Shown here: positions 37,147 through 48,949 of the stretch, piece by piece | How the letters are laid out: each line of letters begins with the position of its first letter | Position numbering within the stretch: the stretch's first letter is position 1 | Notes under the pieces: generated by a model | What the model was told of the DNA's origin: nothing | Seen by the model: the letters and a program-made list of their open reading frames with translations, nothing else | Database searches by the model: none | Program-made: the position numbers and the translations under genes | Assembly (NCBI GenBank): GCA_016806645.1 | Contig: JACSYO010000694.1 | Location: forward strand, 471,001-535,000 | DNA: 64,000 bases | Source: Ophiodon elongatus | Taxonomy: Eukaryota; Chordata; Actinopteri; Perciformes; Hexagrammidae | Direction of reading: 5' to 3'

Positions 37147-37183
<37 letters not shown>

Positions 37184-37211
37184 GCGCACACACACACACA
37201 TACACACGCAC
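37094..37211. repeat. Compound (CT)n-(CA)n microsatellite
   Basis: CT array at 37094-37136 passes into a CA array at 37137-37211 that includes CGCGCG steps. Confidence 0.93.
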
Positions 37212-38579
37212 AGCAGTAATCTGATTAAAAATCACCCCGCCCGCGATGAGCAAGTCTCCATTCACTTCATCCATGTCAATAAACAAGGTGTGGAAGCCTG
37301 CAGACCATTACGACTATTACGCTTTACAACAACTAAGAGCCATGATGCCAATAACACGTTTTATCATTATTTATAGACCGACAAATAATATCCTGTGTAG
37401 CTCTGATTTCAATTCACAGTGGCCTTTTTTTTATTTTATTTTCAGTTTCAGACTGATGTGGTCTCCTGTTGTCACCCCATAGAAGGCCTGCGGGCAATCA
37501 AGGGTGCCAATGGAGATCCCGTGGATAGATTATCGTGCCCTGGAAGTTAATGCCTGACAAACTGGAGGCATTTGCATGAGAAAACCCGCAATAACAGCGC
37601 TTCACTCTGCGTTTCATCACAGCACAGACATGGAGACCACAGAGCTCCATCTTTGTTGGAGATCAGCAGACTTCATGCGGCAGCCAAACACAGCTCATTG
37701 TATAGTCTCATAATCCCCATACATTTATAAGGAAGCATAATAAGCAGCCTCAACAGTTTGGTGACCCTCGAGGAGCCATAACAGTAGCAAGCACTGCTCA
37801 TTCATATTTAGGCTCAATGAAGAAGAAAACATGTCTTTAAATAGGCCCAATGATGTTTTGGTAGCAAATAGTTGAAAAATCATAATTTTGTGCACATTAG
37901 TTAAGTAAAAGATTGCATTGAAAAGTATTATCTACATAATGTATACACGTTGTATCCCTGTTTTGTATATTATTGTCATTAGTTACGTGTTATAAACACA
38001 CAGGGATGAATCAACCGAAATGCACTAACTTATAAAAGTAAATCTAGTGAATCTTGGACACCACTGTGGAAGGTTTTCGACGCAGGATCCCTGACCTTTG
38101 ATTTGCAGCTGAAGGCGGATCTATGCGCTCCGATTCTATGCGCCGGCGCCGTCAAGAGTCCTGGTTCACACGGGGGCAGCGAACACATGTTGGTGTTGTC
38201 AGACGTCTGAGTAAATACAAGACGGTTTGTTGACGCAAAGAACGACTTCGGGGCTTTATTTAGTAGACAAAGAAGAGGCTGGAACTGTGGTGATGAGGCC
38301 GGGACGCCTGGAAAGACAGATAGCAGCAGTCCGGGACGACCTCAGCGCTGTGAAGTCACATGACTGTGAAAATCGTATTAAATTTGATAGAGTTTAATAC
38401 GTTTCTTTGCTGATAAGGGGAGGACAACATTTACCCAGTTTAACATGGAAATGAAAAAAGTGCGACACAGGTGCCTTTAGGCTACATTTAAGCAAACCAT
38501 TTCATTGGCCATGCAGTTCTACAGTGTTTCTGTCCACTTGTGTAATTAGGACCCATGGTTTTAATGGGGCCCTGTTCAC

Positions 38580-38593
38580 GCTCCCCCTAGTGG
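38580..38593 (-). promoter_or_regulatory. CTCF-like core motif, minus orientation
   Basis: The minus strand reads CCACTAGGGGGAGC, close to the vertebrate CTCF consensus core CCASYAGRKGGCRS. It lies about 2.2 kb upstream of the trabd2a start codon. The motif is seen; binding is inferred. Confidence 0.4.
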
Positions 38594-39334
38594 ACAAACG
38601 TCTTGTTGTTTTTTTTTTTTTACCAGCTGTGCAATTCTCTGCCCATTCTCTGTCTTTAAAATGTAACCAGCTGTAACATCTCTGTGCTTAGTTGAAATTT
38701 GAAACACTGAAAGAGAAAGAGGAGTCAGAAAGATGAAGAGGAGGAAGGTGCAAGGGCGAAACACAGACAGGAAGGCAGAAAAGAAGCAGACACAGTTACA
38801 GATACAGACTTTGTGAGCGATGTCTCTGCAGCATCCACTGATCTAAAGACTTCCGGATGTGGCTGGTTGACCTTCACTGGTCTCAAAAAAAATCTCTACT
38901 GAATGTCTTATTCAATTTCAACTTTTTGACTCATTTTTTCCCATTCTATTTCATTCCCAGACTGGAAAAGGGTAAAGAACACCTGCTCACAGGGGAGACA
39001 ATAAATGGACATTCGTACAGTGAGATGCAGCAGATAACCTTTAAGAAATACAGCAGCATAGAGTTTCAGGCTCTACTCTTAGTCGTATCACATAATCTAA
39101 CTACAGGTTTCAACTGTGAAATTGAAAAACTATTAAAAGATGGCATGCAAATGTAAACATGAAAAATGGTGCAAATACATGGCCCTACATTTTGAATGAA
39201 TCCAGATTTAGATTCCACTTATTTTGAGCAGAAAAGTTGTCCTTGAAAATGTTTTATAATTTAAATTGCTTTTGTCTCAAGGTAACCTGTCCAAGGTGCT
39301 GCCAGATCACAATGAAAGAGACTAAATGGGATGG

Positions 39335-39425
<91 letters not shown>

Positions 39426-39458
39426 CGTGCGTGCGTGCGTGCGTGCGTGTGTGTGTGA
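39335..39458. repeat. (TG)n microsatellite, about 124 bases, with TGCG tail
   Basis: The longest microsatellite in the window: about 90 bases of TG, then GTGC units, then TG. Confidence 0.97.
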
Positions 39459-39549
39459 TCATCTTTGTTGTGCATCTGTACCTCCAGCTGCTTCCTCTTT
39501 AATGTCCGAAAAGGTGGAGAACATGAGATTTATAGATGGGCATCTGCTT

Positions 39550-39550
<1 letters not shown>

Positions 39551-39583
<33 letters not shown>
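39551..39583. repeat. (CA)n microsatellite
   Basis: Perfect CA array 93 bases after the long TG array, in inverted relation to it. Confidence 0.95.
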
Positions 39584-39586
<3 letters not shown>

Positions 39587-41149
39587 TTATTTCCACTCCC
39601 CACAAACCCCAGAGAGGTTATTCTTTATAAATACTCATCAAACATAAATCATCCTTTCTAGTTCTGTGCAGCATTAGGCTACATATGTCTGAGATAGGAT
39701 AACTGCTGTTAAGTGAAACCACATATTTTAGCTCTTCACTCATACTAAATGTGGGATGAGTTCTGCGGATCACAAGCAAAGTGTTTTCATAACTTAAAAC
39801 CATATGACACACTAGCGTGGGCGGGTGATGAGTACAAGAATGGTCTCATCATTTGAGTTGAAACAAGGTTTTTTTTTTGTTCAGGTGCTGTGATACCCTT
39901 TTAGTTTAGATTTTTTCTTTTATAGTGATGGATATATGAAGATTGTTTTAATTGATAGTTATTTAGTTCTAAAGGGAAAGTTATACACTTAGACAACATA
40001 TTGTGCAAAAAAATGGACATTTGTTTTTTGCTTTTGATGTTTTATTATCAATTAATTAATTAATTACATTTTGACTAAATTCAGTATTTGCACAACCCTT
40101 TACATGCTGTGTAATAACTCATTCAAAACATAAAATAATCTTGAAAGAATGAAATTAAGAGTGATCCGTAACCAATAAACTCCATCATTGAATGTATTTG
40201 AAAGTATTAATTCAGTTCTTCTATGAAAGGGGAGTCTGTTTGAAGCCTGTTATGGACTTCAGTGACCCCTGTCAATACTGATACTACGGCACATCTGTAC
40301 ATTTCCACTTTAAAGTGGCTGCATTTGTGAAGATCAAACAGCGCTGGGGTCTACTGAGGGTTCCCGAGCAAACATCTGATTCTGCCTCTTTTGAGAGATC
40401 TTCAAAAGGATTTGACAATATGGAAATTACCACATATGTTTCATTTTATAAAGACTGGGAGGTGGACGTATTTGATCCTGTCAGGTGACACAAACAACTC
40501 TGTCCGTCTCTTCGGAAGAGTAAAACGACTAGATTATTACATATTATATATTACATTTTTTAAATACTTTTCTTCATCACACCACCCTGATATCTGATTG
40601 GTTAAAGTAAAGTTGGGAGAAAAAACCCCGCAAATAGCGATAAACAAAAAGTGCAACTATGTGTGTATGCAAACTTGCAAGTGCTTCCAGATTGCTATCT
40701 ATAGTTTACAGTATTTGTATGTTTGCATGCACACTTGGTTTACACATTCCTGATGTTCTCATAATCCTGCAAATGGACCACGGAAGATATGACTGTCAGT
40801 TAGAAGACTCCTGGACAGATGTATCCATTCATGCTACACATGAGAAGCGAGGAGGAGAAGCAGTGTAAGCCTTCCAGTAATAGCTTGAGTTCATATGACT
40901 CAGTCTTTTTACAGATGGTCAGTCATATCGACCATGGTCTACTTCCCACACACCCCATTAAACTACGATTGAAAAGACCTGGCACGAGTATCTGTAAGTG
41001 TCTCACTGTATTTGCATGCAACATAATGACTGTCTGGCATTTGGCCTTAGTGGAGTTCTGCATTCTCTGAGTGCCCTTCTATTTGTTCATGCTATTGCCA
41101 CACTTATTCTTATTCTTGTGTTATTGATAATTGTGCAGTAGCCCATTAC

Positions 41150-41425
41150 TAATCTTAGCAGTAGCTAGCTTAAATATACAACCAGCAGACAGAAGCTTAG
41201 CTTAGTTTAGCTCGGCTCTATATAGCCGATTTGTAAAGACTAAACAAACAAGGCATAACTTGTTAATTAGTGGGCTTTAGAGGTGTTGGAGGTGATTTGT
41301 TTTTTGATTTTTTACTTTGGACATAGGAGGTTATTGTTTCCCTCTGCTTTATGCTATCTAGGCTAACCGTCAGCTGCATGCAGATTCATATTTAATGTAC
41401 AGACATTAGAGTGGTATATTTGGGG
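41150..41425. mobile_element. Repeat with internal inverted arms, copy 2, truncated
   Basis: It carries TAGCTAGCTTAAATATACAA and AAGCTTAGCTTAG at one side and TTATGCTATCTAGGCTAACC then TGTACAGACATTAGAGTGGT at the other. It resembles the family of the copy at 27307-27706 but is shorter and more decayed. Confidence 0.5.
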
Positions 41426-41529
41426 ATTGTGTCATACTTGAATAACCTCAATAAACGTGCTGCAGGATTGTGTCTACAGGTTCAAAGCAATCTGAGAATC
41501 TCACAGACATCTCCTGCTTACCTCAATAT

Positions 41530-41532
<3 letters not shown>

Positions 41533-41562
<30 letters not shown>
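41533..41562. repeat. (CT)n microsatellite
   Basis: Perfect CT array of about 30 bases. Confidence 0.93.
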
Positions 41563-41564
<2 letters not shown>

Positions 41565-42522
41565 CTGTGTGTATTAAATCAGTGTATTCAATCAGTCATT
41601 GTGACTGTAAAAGTCACTGTCTGACAGTTTCTACTGACTTCAGCATCATATCGACTGCTTCACTGATGCAGATACAATTAAAATTGTAAAGAGGACTTTA
41701 CAAAAAGCTCACCAACAATGTACATCATTACTTAAAAAAAAAGATGCTCAGGACAGAAACTTCAGTGTGTGATGTCTAACGATGAAGGTCTTTTATCTGG
41801 TGGCTTCCTGCTGAGGGACGTGTTGGTAATCCCTCACAACCAAAACAATGACTCAGACATTCATTGTTTATGTAAAACATGAAAGCTAACGTGTACAGAA
41901 TGGGTTATGGCCTATAGACAAATCTTGATCTATGTAATCTCAGTAAACAGTGACTTCCTTCAATTTCCTGTGTGGAGTCAGATACACCGTGGTGGTTAGG
42001 CCTACACAATCCTGATCTGGATTTACAAAGGTATTTCAACAGCATCACTACCAGAGTCATTCACTGACAAAAAGGAGATGTGCCCTTTGAAAAGATAATC
42101 TGACTTCACAGCACTAATGATCTAAATGATGTTTTTGTGCCATTTACAGTAATCCCAATCTATTCTGATCTGTGACTTCCCAACACAAGCAAACAAACCT
42201 TCCAGATAACTCAACATCTGTACGTTTTATTCACTGACCTTCTAGTTTTAGCAGTGACACAAACCACATGATTGCTGTGTTTGATATTCGCAACACATTC
42301 AATTATCCGCTTCTTGTAGACAGCTATAGTTTCCGATTTCAAAAACAAACATGATATTAACTCCAAACGACACACAGAGAAAAGGCACGACTGCACGGTT
42401 AGTTGTGATGGAAGTGGTCGAGTGACTGAGCCTTTAGTCACAAAATCAAAGCAAAAATGGTGTTCATGGTAAAAAACATTTACTGGAATCCAGGGAATCC
42501 TGGAGGCTCTGTGGGCACACAC

Positions 42523-42526
<4 letters not shown>

Positions 42527-42558
<32 letters not shown>
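42527..42558. repeat. (CA)n microsatellite
   Basis: CA array of about 30 bases. Confidence 0.93.
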
Positions 42559-42561
<3 letters not shown>

Positions 42562-44366
42562 ATCCAAAAGTCTGCTCCAGCTTACTTAATTACCAACCCC
42601 CACCACCACTGTCCTGTTTCCCCTCTCTATTTATTAGGACATCTTTCCCAGGTGTCATTAATTTGTCTCAAGGACATTCCAGATAATAATAAATGATACT
42701 ACTACTACTACAAATAACAAGAATAAGAATAATAGGAATAATTTCAACATAAAGCCATTTAAAAAAAGAAAAAATGTCCCCCCCTCGCTTTTTAACTTTT
42801 CACCTTAGATTCTAATCTACTCTTGAGCAGATGGACTAAATTAGAGGACAATGCAAGAAGTTGTAACAACTGGCATCCAATGCATGATGAGTACAGCCCA
42901 ATACATTGGCGGGGAGCAATATGTTGGTGAACGTTTGCTTATGGTAGATCCCTATCAGCCAATAATAATAATTTAGAAATGTCAGTAGAGAAATGTCAAA
43001 AATTGTTTGAGGCCTAGACTGTATATAAGAGGGTTTGAGGTCATTTAGAAACTGTGTCTCCATTACATAGTCTGTAGACCAGAGAGCACACACGTTTATT
43101 TTTACACTGTAAAATGTCTTGCTCAGCCATAACTTTCTAACAACCAAATTTAAGGAATTCTTATGACATTTTTTTTATTACAATATAAGTGTATATATAT
43201 ATCTGCCAAATATCATATTACAACCATTTAAAATAAATTGTGTTGTTTTTCATTCAGTTCCAAAATTCTGTCCTGATGTCCATTACAAAGGACATAACAA
43301 ATAACCAAACAATAATTAAAAAAGCGTCGTGATGCGTCGTAATGAGTTTAAGATTACACGCGGCTCACGCCAGTGTGCAAAGTTACCTGTGCATATTCAA
43401 TCTGTTCCAATGTAGGTTCGATTTCTTCGTTTATTGGTATGTTTGGAATCAAATCACAATCCAACCAAGACAGTCACATGGAACGTGCTCAGTTTTGTTT
43501 ATTAAATGGTCTGAAAACAAAATCCAATTGAAATCTATGCTGTTGCTTTTTCAAAGATTGTCCCCCAGTTGAGGTCAAAAGTTGACCGCGAGTTGTTTAT
43601 TGCTCCCAGCCAGTGTTAGGTAAAGAAAAAAATAATAATTATCTTTCCTACTATTATCATTCCAACTCCACCCTCGACTTCCAGCCCGTTCCATGAAGAC
43701 TCTCTTTCTCTCTTTGATGTGCAGTGTGCATGTGTATTCAGATCATTAAGTTTCATGATGACATGCTTAAATTGATGTCTCAGTTATCTGTCACTGCCAG
43801 AGGCTCAAACGTGTTCAAAAGCAACATTTCTTTCAACTTTCTAAAAAAATAAATACACATAGAGATAAAATGTTCTGATATTGATCATCGTGACTTGTGA
43901 GTTTCCACGCTTGTCTCGCTTTCAATTTATTGGTAATCTGTTAAAACATCCAACAATATCAATGCATTTTTATTGTTATCATTTTCGAATAAGTCCGCTG
44001 AACTAATACACTGGTTACAGAAGCGAACTAAATCAAGGGTGGCAGTTCAGAGAATCAACAGAACTTTGGAAACGCTAGGATTCAGTCGAAAGAACAAATT
44101 CAGTGCTGAGTTTGTCCATACAATTGCGATTATCGTGCCTGTCACTGAAAACGAATGGCCCAACAGTATGGGACTCTGGAGAAGGGCAGCTGTATGAGTG
44201 AAAGAAATGGAAGCTGCATAATGACTCACTTGGGGCTGTCATGGGTCCATAAATCAGCGGCAGTTGCTGCTGTGAAGCCTCACAGAGTTTCTCTGTCTCA
44301 TCTTTACGCTCGACCTCTAATAGACACCTGTCCACAGTCAAAGGATGACTTACCTCCCGTCTGCAC

Positions 44367-44369
<3 letters not shown>

Positions 44370-44420
<51 letters not shown>
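44370..44420. repeat. (GA)n microsatellite
   Basis: Perfect AG array of about 50 bases. Confidence 0.95.
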
Positions 44421-44422
<2 letters not shown>

Positions 44423-44879
44423 AATGGGTATGAAGGAATGCAGCTGTTCAAACACCTCTTTGATTTAGTGGTCATGGAGCCCAGCGTGACTCACTCTGGC
44501 TCAAACACCGTGGAGATCCCTCAGACGTTCATCCCTCTGGTCCGATGGTTTCCTGCTCTGTCGGACTCCGTGCGCGTGTACATGTGTGCGTCTTTGAAAG
44601 AGGGACTGTAATTTATAAGTAACAAATTATAAATGGCCCTGTGGACTTTTCTTTCAATTTAAACAAACAAAGTGTCCGTTTAAATTGAGTGATTCTCACC
44701 AACAGGCCATTGTGTGTATGAGGCCCGACACACATGTTGAATGCGTTTACTTTCTTACGAAACATTTGCAACGTTGATACATTTGAAGCCTGCATTGTTT
44801 ACATTCACATTCAAAGGAGTAGTGTGAAACGTGGTATCGTGACGCGGACGGTCCGTGCTTCGTTAACGCTGTGGGGCGG

Positions 44880-45070
44880 TTGTAGCTGCCTTGTAAGACA
44901 TGGTTCATTTTGTGAAACGGTGGGTTAAGGCAATAAAAGTACTTGGCTAGGATTAGACGAACCATCATGGTTTGGCTTAAAATAAGTACTCTTGTGACGC
45001 ACCGTAAGCTACGGACGTCACGTCATGTGACTCAGTGGTCGAGCATCTCTTGACACAAAGCGGTCAGTAA
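44880..45070. repeat. Probable interspersed repeat, unclassified
   Basis: CTAGGATTAGACGAACCATC, ATGGTTTGGCTTAAAATAAG and ACGGACGTCACGTCATGTGA resemble a teleost repeat I recall. Only one copy is in the window, so this is from memory. Confidence 0.4.
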
Positions 45071-46004
45071 AAAACACTTTTCTTTTGGTGTCACATGAGA
45101 CACGAATGCCTGTCTCCTGAGTAAAAGTCCTGCGTTTGTCTGACCCATCCACCACGGGCCACCTTCAAAGTCTCCAAAAGTATTTATGTGAATCGAAGCA
45201 ACCTTCATTTATTTGAGATTCCACTGTGGTTTAAAGAAATTTACAGAAAAAGCCCATTGCAGTCAGTTGTTGTTTAGTACGTGATGAAGGACTGTTAAAT
45301 ATACCATTTCCACTTGAGTTATATATTTCATCACTGTGTGCATGCGTGTTATTGCTATGTTTTAATGTTGAGTCATGAGCAAACAAATTGAAAAAAAGGA
45401 CAATCGGGTCAAAAGGGAAAAAAGAAAATCTGGTTGGATGTGAGGCTGAGTCATGAACCCAGAAATTGTGGAAAAATGAACGCACTCCTGATTATTGTTA
45501 TCATTTTTAGGTCACTGATGCTGATGTGAACGCATCAGCAGGCTATATATCAGAGGGAATGCAACGTGGCGGCAAGCTGGCTGGAAATGTCAGGCTTCAT
45601 GTTGGAATTAAAATCAGCTCTGATCTTCTGGAGACCTCGGTAACCTATTGCTCAACAAGAGGCGTTTTGACAACATAACAAGCCTGAGCCAAAAAAAAAA
45701 AAAAAAAAACTGGCGGGAATAAATACATCTTCATGTTAAATGAAAGAGATTTTTGTCTCAAAAAATATAAATCACAGCGGCTGTCAGTCAAGCAGCTCCC
45801 CTCAAAGTCTCCTCACTCACTAGGGGTCAATACAATCCAAAGAGGCACTCTGCCTTCCTTTTACTCTCCGACTGTGTCAACAGGCCGAGCATGAGGTTTC
45901 AGTTTCACCAGTGCACTTCTCACCTGCGTCTCATTGAAGTCGTGCCAAAATAGATCATGTAAAAGTGGAGTGGTTGCCTGTGTCTTGGCTGACGGTGATG
46001 TGCT

Positions 46005-46005
<1 letters not shown>

Positions 46006-46040
<35 letters not shown>
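46006..46040. repeat. (TG)n microsatellite
   Basis: Perfect TG array of about 34 bases. Confidence 0.93.
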
Positions 46041-46041
<1 letters not shown>

Positions 46042-47767
46042 GGATGCTGTGTGCTTTGTGTGTGCACGTGCGTGTTAAAACCTCAGGTCAGGTATCCGCC
46101 GGGCTCCTAACCAAAGCGCCGACACACCACCTGATCTGTGTGTGTCTGATTGTGTGTGCGCGTCGGAGTGTGTGCATCAATGAGAGCCTTGTGTTATCAG
46201 GCCTCCCCCCACCATTCTGATTGAAATGGAAATTGAAAGTGTCATAAAGCCCATATTGTCGGCCAGACGTTAAGTTATGAGGAATAATAACAGGCTCTTT
46301 CATTAGGGAAATGACAGCTCTTGTTTGCTCTGATTTTCCTCCCGGTGGAATGTTTCCGTAATTACTTCAATATTGAGAGTCCAAAAAAAAAAAAAAAAAA
46401 AAACACACATCTGGGATCAATGACAACATTTTCTTTGGATATTAAAAAACAATGTTCTGACTCTGGCCGCATTTGCTGGGAAGAGCAACGATGTTCAGTG
46501 GAATGGGTGTACTGTACAATCATTGTAAATTCAGCATTGCCATTTAGCTGACAGAGTGTCGAACTTTTCTTCCAAAAAAAATAAATATCCAAGCCATATA
46601 AATTGAAATTCTCATAAATATGGATTTCGTCAGTGCATCTCAAGTCAAATTATATGTACACAGTTTTATCTTTGCAGAATATAGGTTCTTTAAGATTAAT
46701 GAATCTCTACATCTGTTATATTTGAGGGAACGTCCATAACGGGCATGACATCGAAACATGACAACTTGTCATGTTTGAACTAACAGTAGAAGAATTGGGG
46801 TTTTGTGTCTGGACCACAGGAGTGGACTCGTGTTAGTGCTGCTGCCTGTCCACCCTATTCATAACGTTCACCACTCACTGTCTGGCACATTTTTTTTCTC
46901 CTTCGATTCCTTGAAATCCTGATGACTAAATGGAGCAAACTAGAGCTAGAACATACAGTAAATGCCTGTCAAAAAGTGAGGTGGGAGGGTGTAATTTCAA
47001 GGCCATATGGACACTTAAAAATATCCTGGAGCTGTTCCTTGAAACTATTACATTGACTACAAGGCAGACAAGTGTCACTTTCTCATGATTATTTTGCCAG
47101 GACACGCATTGCATTTTACATCACCTTCCATCATCTACACATTCCTTTCGACTTGCCACGATGTAATCCAAGCATCTCTTAAAGTCCTGCAGCAGGATAA
47201 AGACGTGCAATTAATAATCGTCTTCCAGAGAATGCTCCTGTATAAAATACATCATAAAACTGATGAGCAGACAACATCACAAACTCTCAAAGTAAACAGT
47301 GGACTAGGCACAACCATCCCTTACTGTCTAAACTTTCTGTCAATGGTTTTTGGGACCAAACTGGGATGGAATGAACCAATCAGCACACCTGACTTGGCCC
47401 AGGTACGGGAAGCAATATCAACACTGGACTGCAACCATTCCTCTCCCCTCCTTTCAATCAGAGCCGTCACGATACAAGTGAGTGAGAAACCGGAGGAGTG
47501 TATTTTTATTGACTCTGGACCTCTGCCTGTGAAATGTCAGGAGGAAGCACCCAGAGGCCGTGGTCGGAGAGAGAGAGAGAGAGAGAGAGAAAGAAGCTCT
47601 CAGGAATGAAGAATGCGACACCGATACGGGGAAGTTTCTGTGTCCGCAGCCTCGAGGGGCATCTAGGCTTCATTTCCCAGGCAGGGATGCGTTTGTGTGC
47701 ACATATTCAATTCATAAGCGAAGCAGACACCGGAAATCAGAGTTCACCGTGATACAAAGCTCAAACC

Positions 47768-47816
47768 AAAAAAGCTCTATGACCAAATTTGAGCATAAAA
47801 AAGCTCTATGACCAAA
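47768..47816 (+). repeat. Short tandem duplication, period 29
   Basis: AAAAAAGCTCTATGACCAAA occurs at 47768-47787 and again at 47797-47816, exact over 20 bases. Confidence 0.9.
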
Positions 47817-48113
47817 ATTGTTCTGTATCAACGAGAGTGGTTATCGCACTAAAGCCAAATTTAGGATGGCGGGTAGAGCCAGCTATTATTAGGGGAAACC
47901 TAATTGGCATTCCCCATATACAGTAACTTAAAGGCTAAGCTTAATTCTGCATTATAAATAAGAGAGTGCCTGACTTGGATACTGTTCCATCTGACAAATG
48001 ATCTAATGAAAGCAAAGACACACTGCTGGAAGGTGTTTTAAGAAGAAGCTGAAGAAAGGATTCAAATTCACTACAGGCCTAAACTTGACTGTTTTTATGG
48101 TCTTTGCAACCTG

Positions 48114-48115
48114 AG

Positions 48116-48147
<32 letters not shown>
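48114..48147. repeat. (TG)n-(AG)n compound microsatellite
   Basis: TG array of about 25 bases directly followed by AGAGAGAG. Confidence 0.9.
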
Positions 48148-48260
48148 TACTTGCCCCAAACATTTTCGTCCTGCTCTCTTTCTAAATGTGTGGCTTGATT
48201 TCCAACAGGAGGCCATGGGAACTTGATCTGGCTCATCGAGGCATTATTATTATTTTTTGG

Positions 48261-48276
48261 CCACTAGGGGGCAGAG
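48261..48276 (+). promoter_or_regulatory. CTCF-like core motif, plus orientation
   Basis: The plus strand reads CCACTAGGGGGCAGAG preceded by TTGG, an excellent match to the CTCF core. It lies about 0.7 kb beyond the inferred hook3 poly(A) signal, that is, between the two genes. Confidence 0.5.
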
Positions 48277-48943
48277 AGGTGCACAACATTGACGTATTAC
48301 CGTATAAGTTGATGCGGTGAACTTGTTAGCCAACAGTTGCTTATTTACACATTCAACGGTCAAATGATCCTTCATTTGGAGTCGTACTTCTGTCTACCTG
48401 GCGTATGGAAGTCAAAATATACACTCTCCAGAGGGAACTGACTGGCTCTACTGAATCCAGGGAGCTGGCGAGCGGCCATCTTTGATGCGATTCCGAAACA
48501 GGTGGAGCTTTGGAAAAATATGTTTTATATTTTTGTTCATCATTCAGCAGATGGAATATTTATTTTTTCATCCAGTGGTTAGAAGACCAGAATGTTTACT
48601 AATACAGTTCATACACGAGAAGCAAATATTGGTGCTTCGGGGTGGTCAGCTAAAGCTCCATAAAGCCGAGGGGAGCTGGGGATTCACGTGTTAACTCTGT
48701 CGGTTCATCATTTGATACATTGTTAATATACAGATATCAATACATTTTGTGTGCAAACAATGGAATTAGAGGTCAAGGATTAATTGATTGGTTAATTGTC
48801 AACAGTCTAATTTTGGTCCACCTTCAATAAAGTTGACCTCTGAAAGCAGACACTGGGTGTGTGTGGCATCACACTGCATGGCACTGGTCATCACGATTTG
48901 TAGAAATGAGAAACACAAGAGACGTGGCCCGTTTTATACAAGC

Positions 48944-48949
48944 TTTATT
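48944..48949 (-). terminator. Poly(A) signal AATAAA, probable hook3 3' end
   Basis: The minus strand reads TTGTAAATAAAGCTTG, followed about 30 bases later by a U/GU-rich element (CTCTTGTGTTTCTC, near 48905-48919). That is the expected signal-cleavage-downstream-element arrangement. Cleavage would fall near 48925-48935. Confidence 0.55.

Larger units (their letters stand above)
36415..37250 (-). promoter_or_regulatory. trabd2a 5' leader and presumed promoter region
   Basis: This is the DNA immediately upstream of the trabd2a start codon. It is relatively GC- and CpG-rich from 36400 to 36620 and again around 36740. It carries a (CTG)6 run at 36618-36635, a GAGAGG-type repeat at 36667-36701, a (CT)n tract at 36755-36815, a second (CT)n at 37094-37136 and a (CA)n with CGCG steps at 37137-37211. 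No TATA box is evident, so the transcription start cannot be placed. Two short upstream ORFs precede the main start. Confidence 0.5.
37251..48913. other. Intergenic interval between hook3 3' end and trabd2a 5' flank
   Basis: No coding exon is recognisable. The stretch holds a CpG-rich patch at 38080-38345, CTCF-like motifs at 38580-38593 and 48261-48276, microsatellites at 39335-39458, 39551-39583, 41533-41562, 42527-42558, 44370-44420 and 46006-46040, decayed repeats at 41150-41425 and about 44880-45070, and unique-looking blocks at 45500-45690 and 46190-46390 that could be conserved non-coding elements. The 174-codon open frame at 47085-47609 ends in a GA repeat and looks accidental. Confidence 0.7.

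Noticed and set aside
47085..47609. 174-codon plus-strand open frame
   Set aside because: It begins in ordinary intergenic DNA, shows no domain I recognise, and finishes by reading a GA microsatellite as Arg-Glu repeats.
47768..47816. Functional tandem element
   Set aside because: A single 29-base duplication with no neighbouring feature; kept only as a minor repeat.
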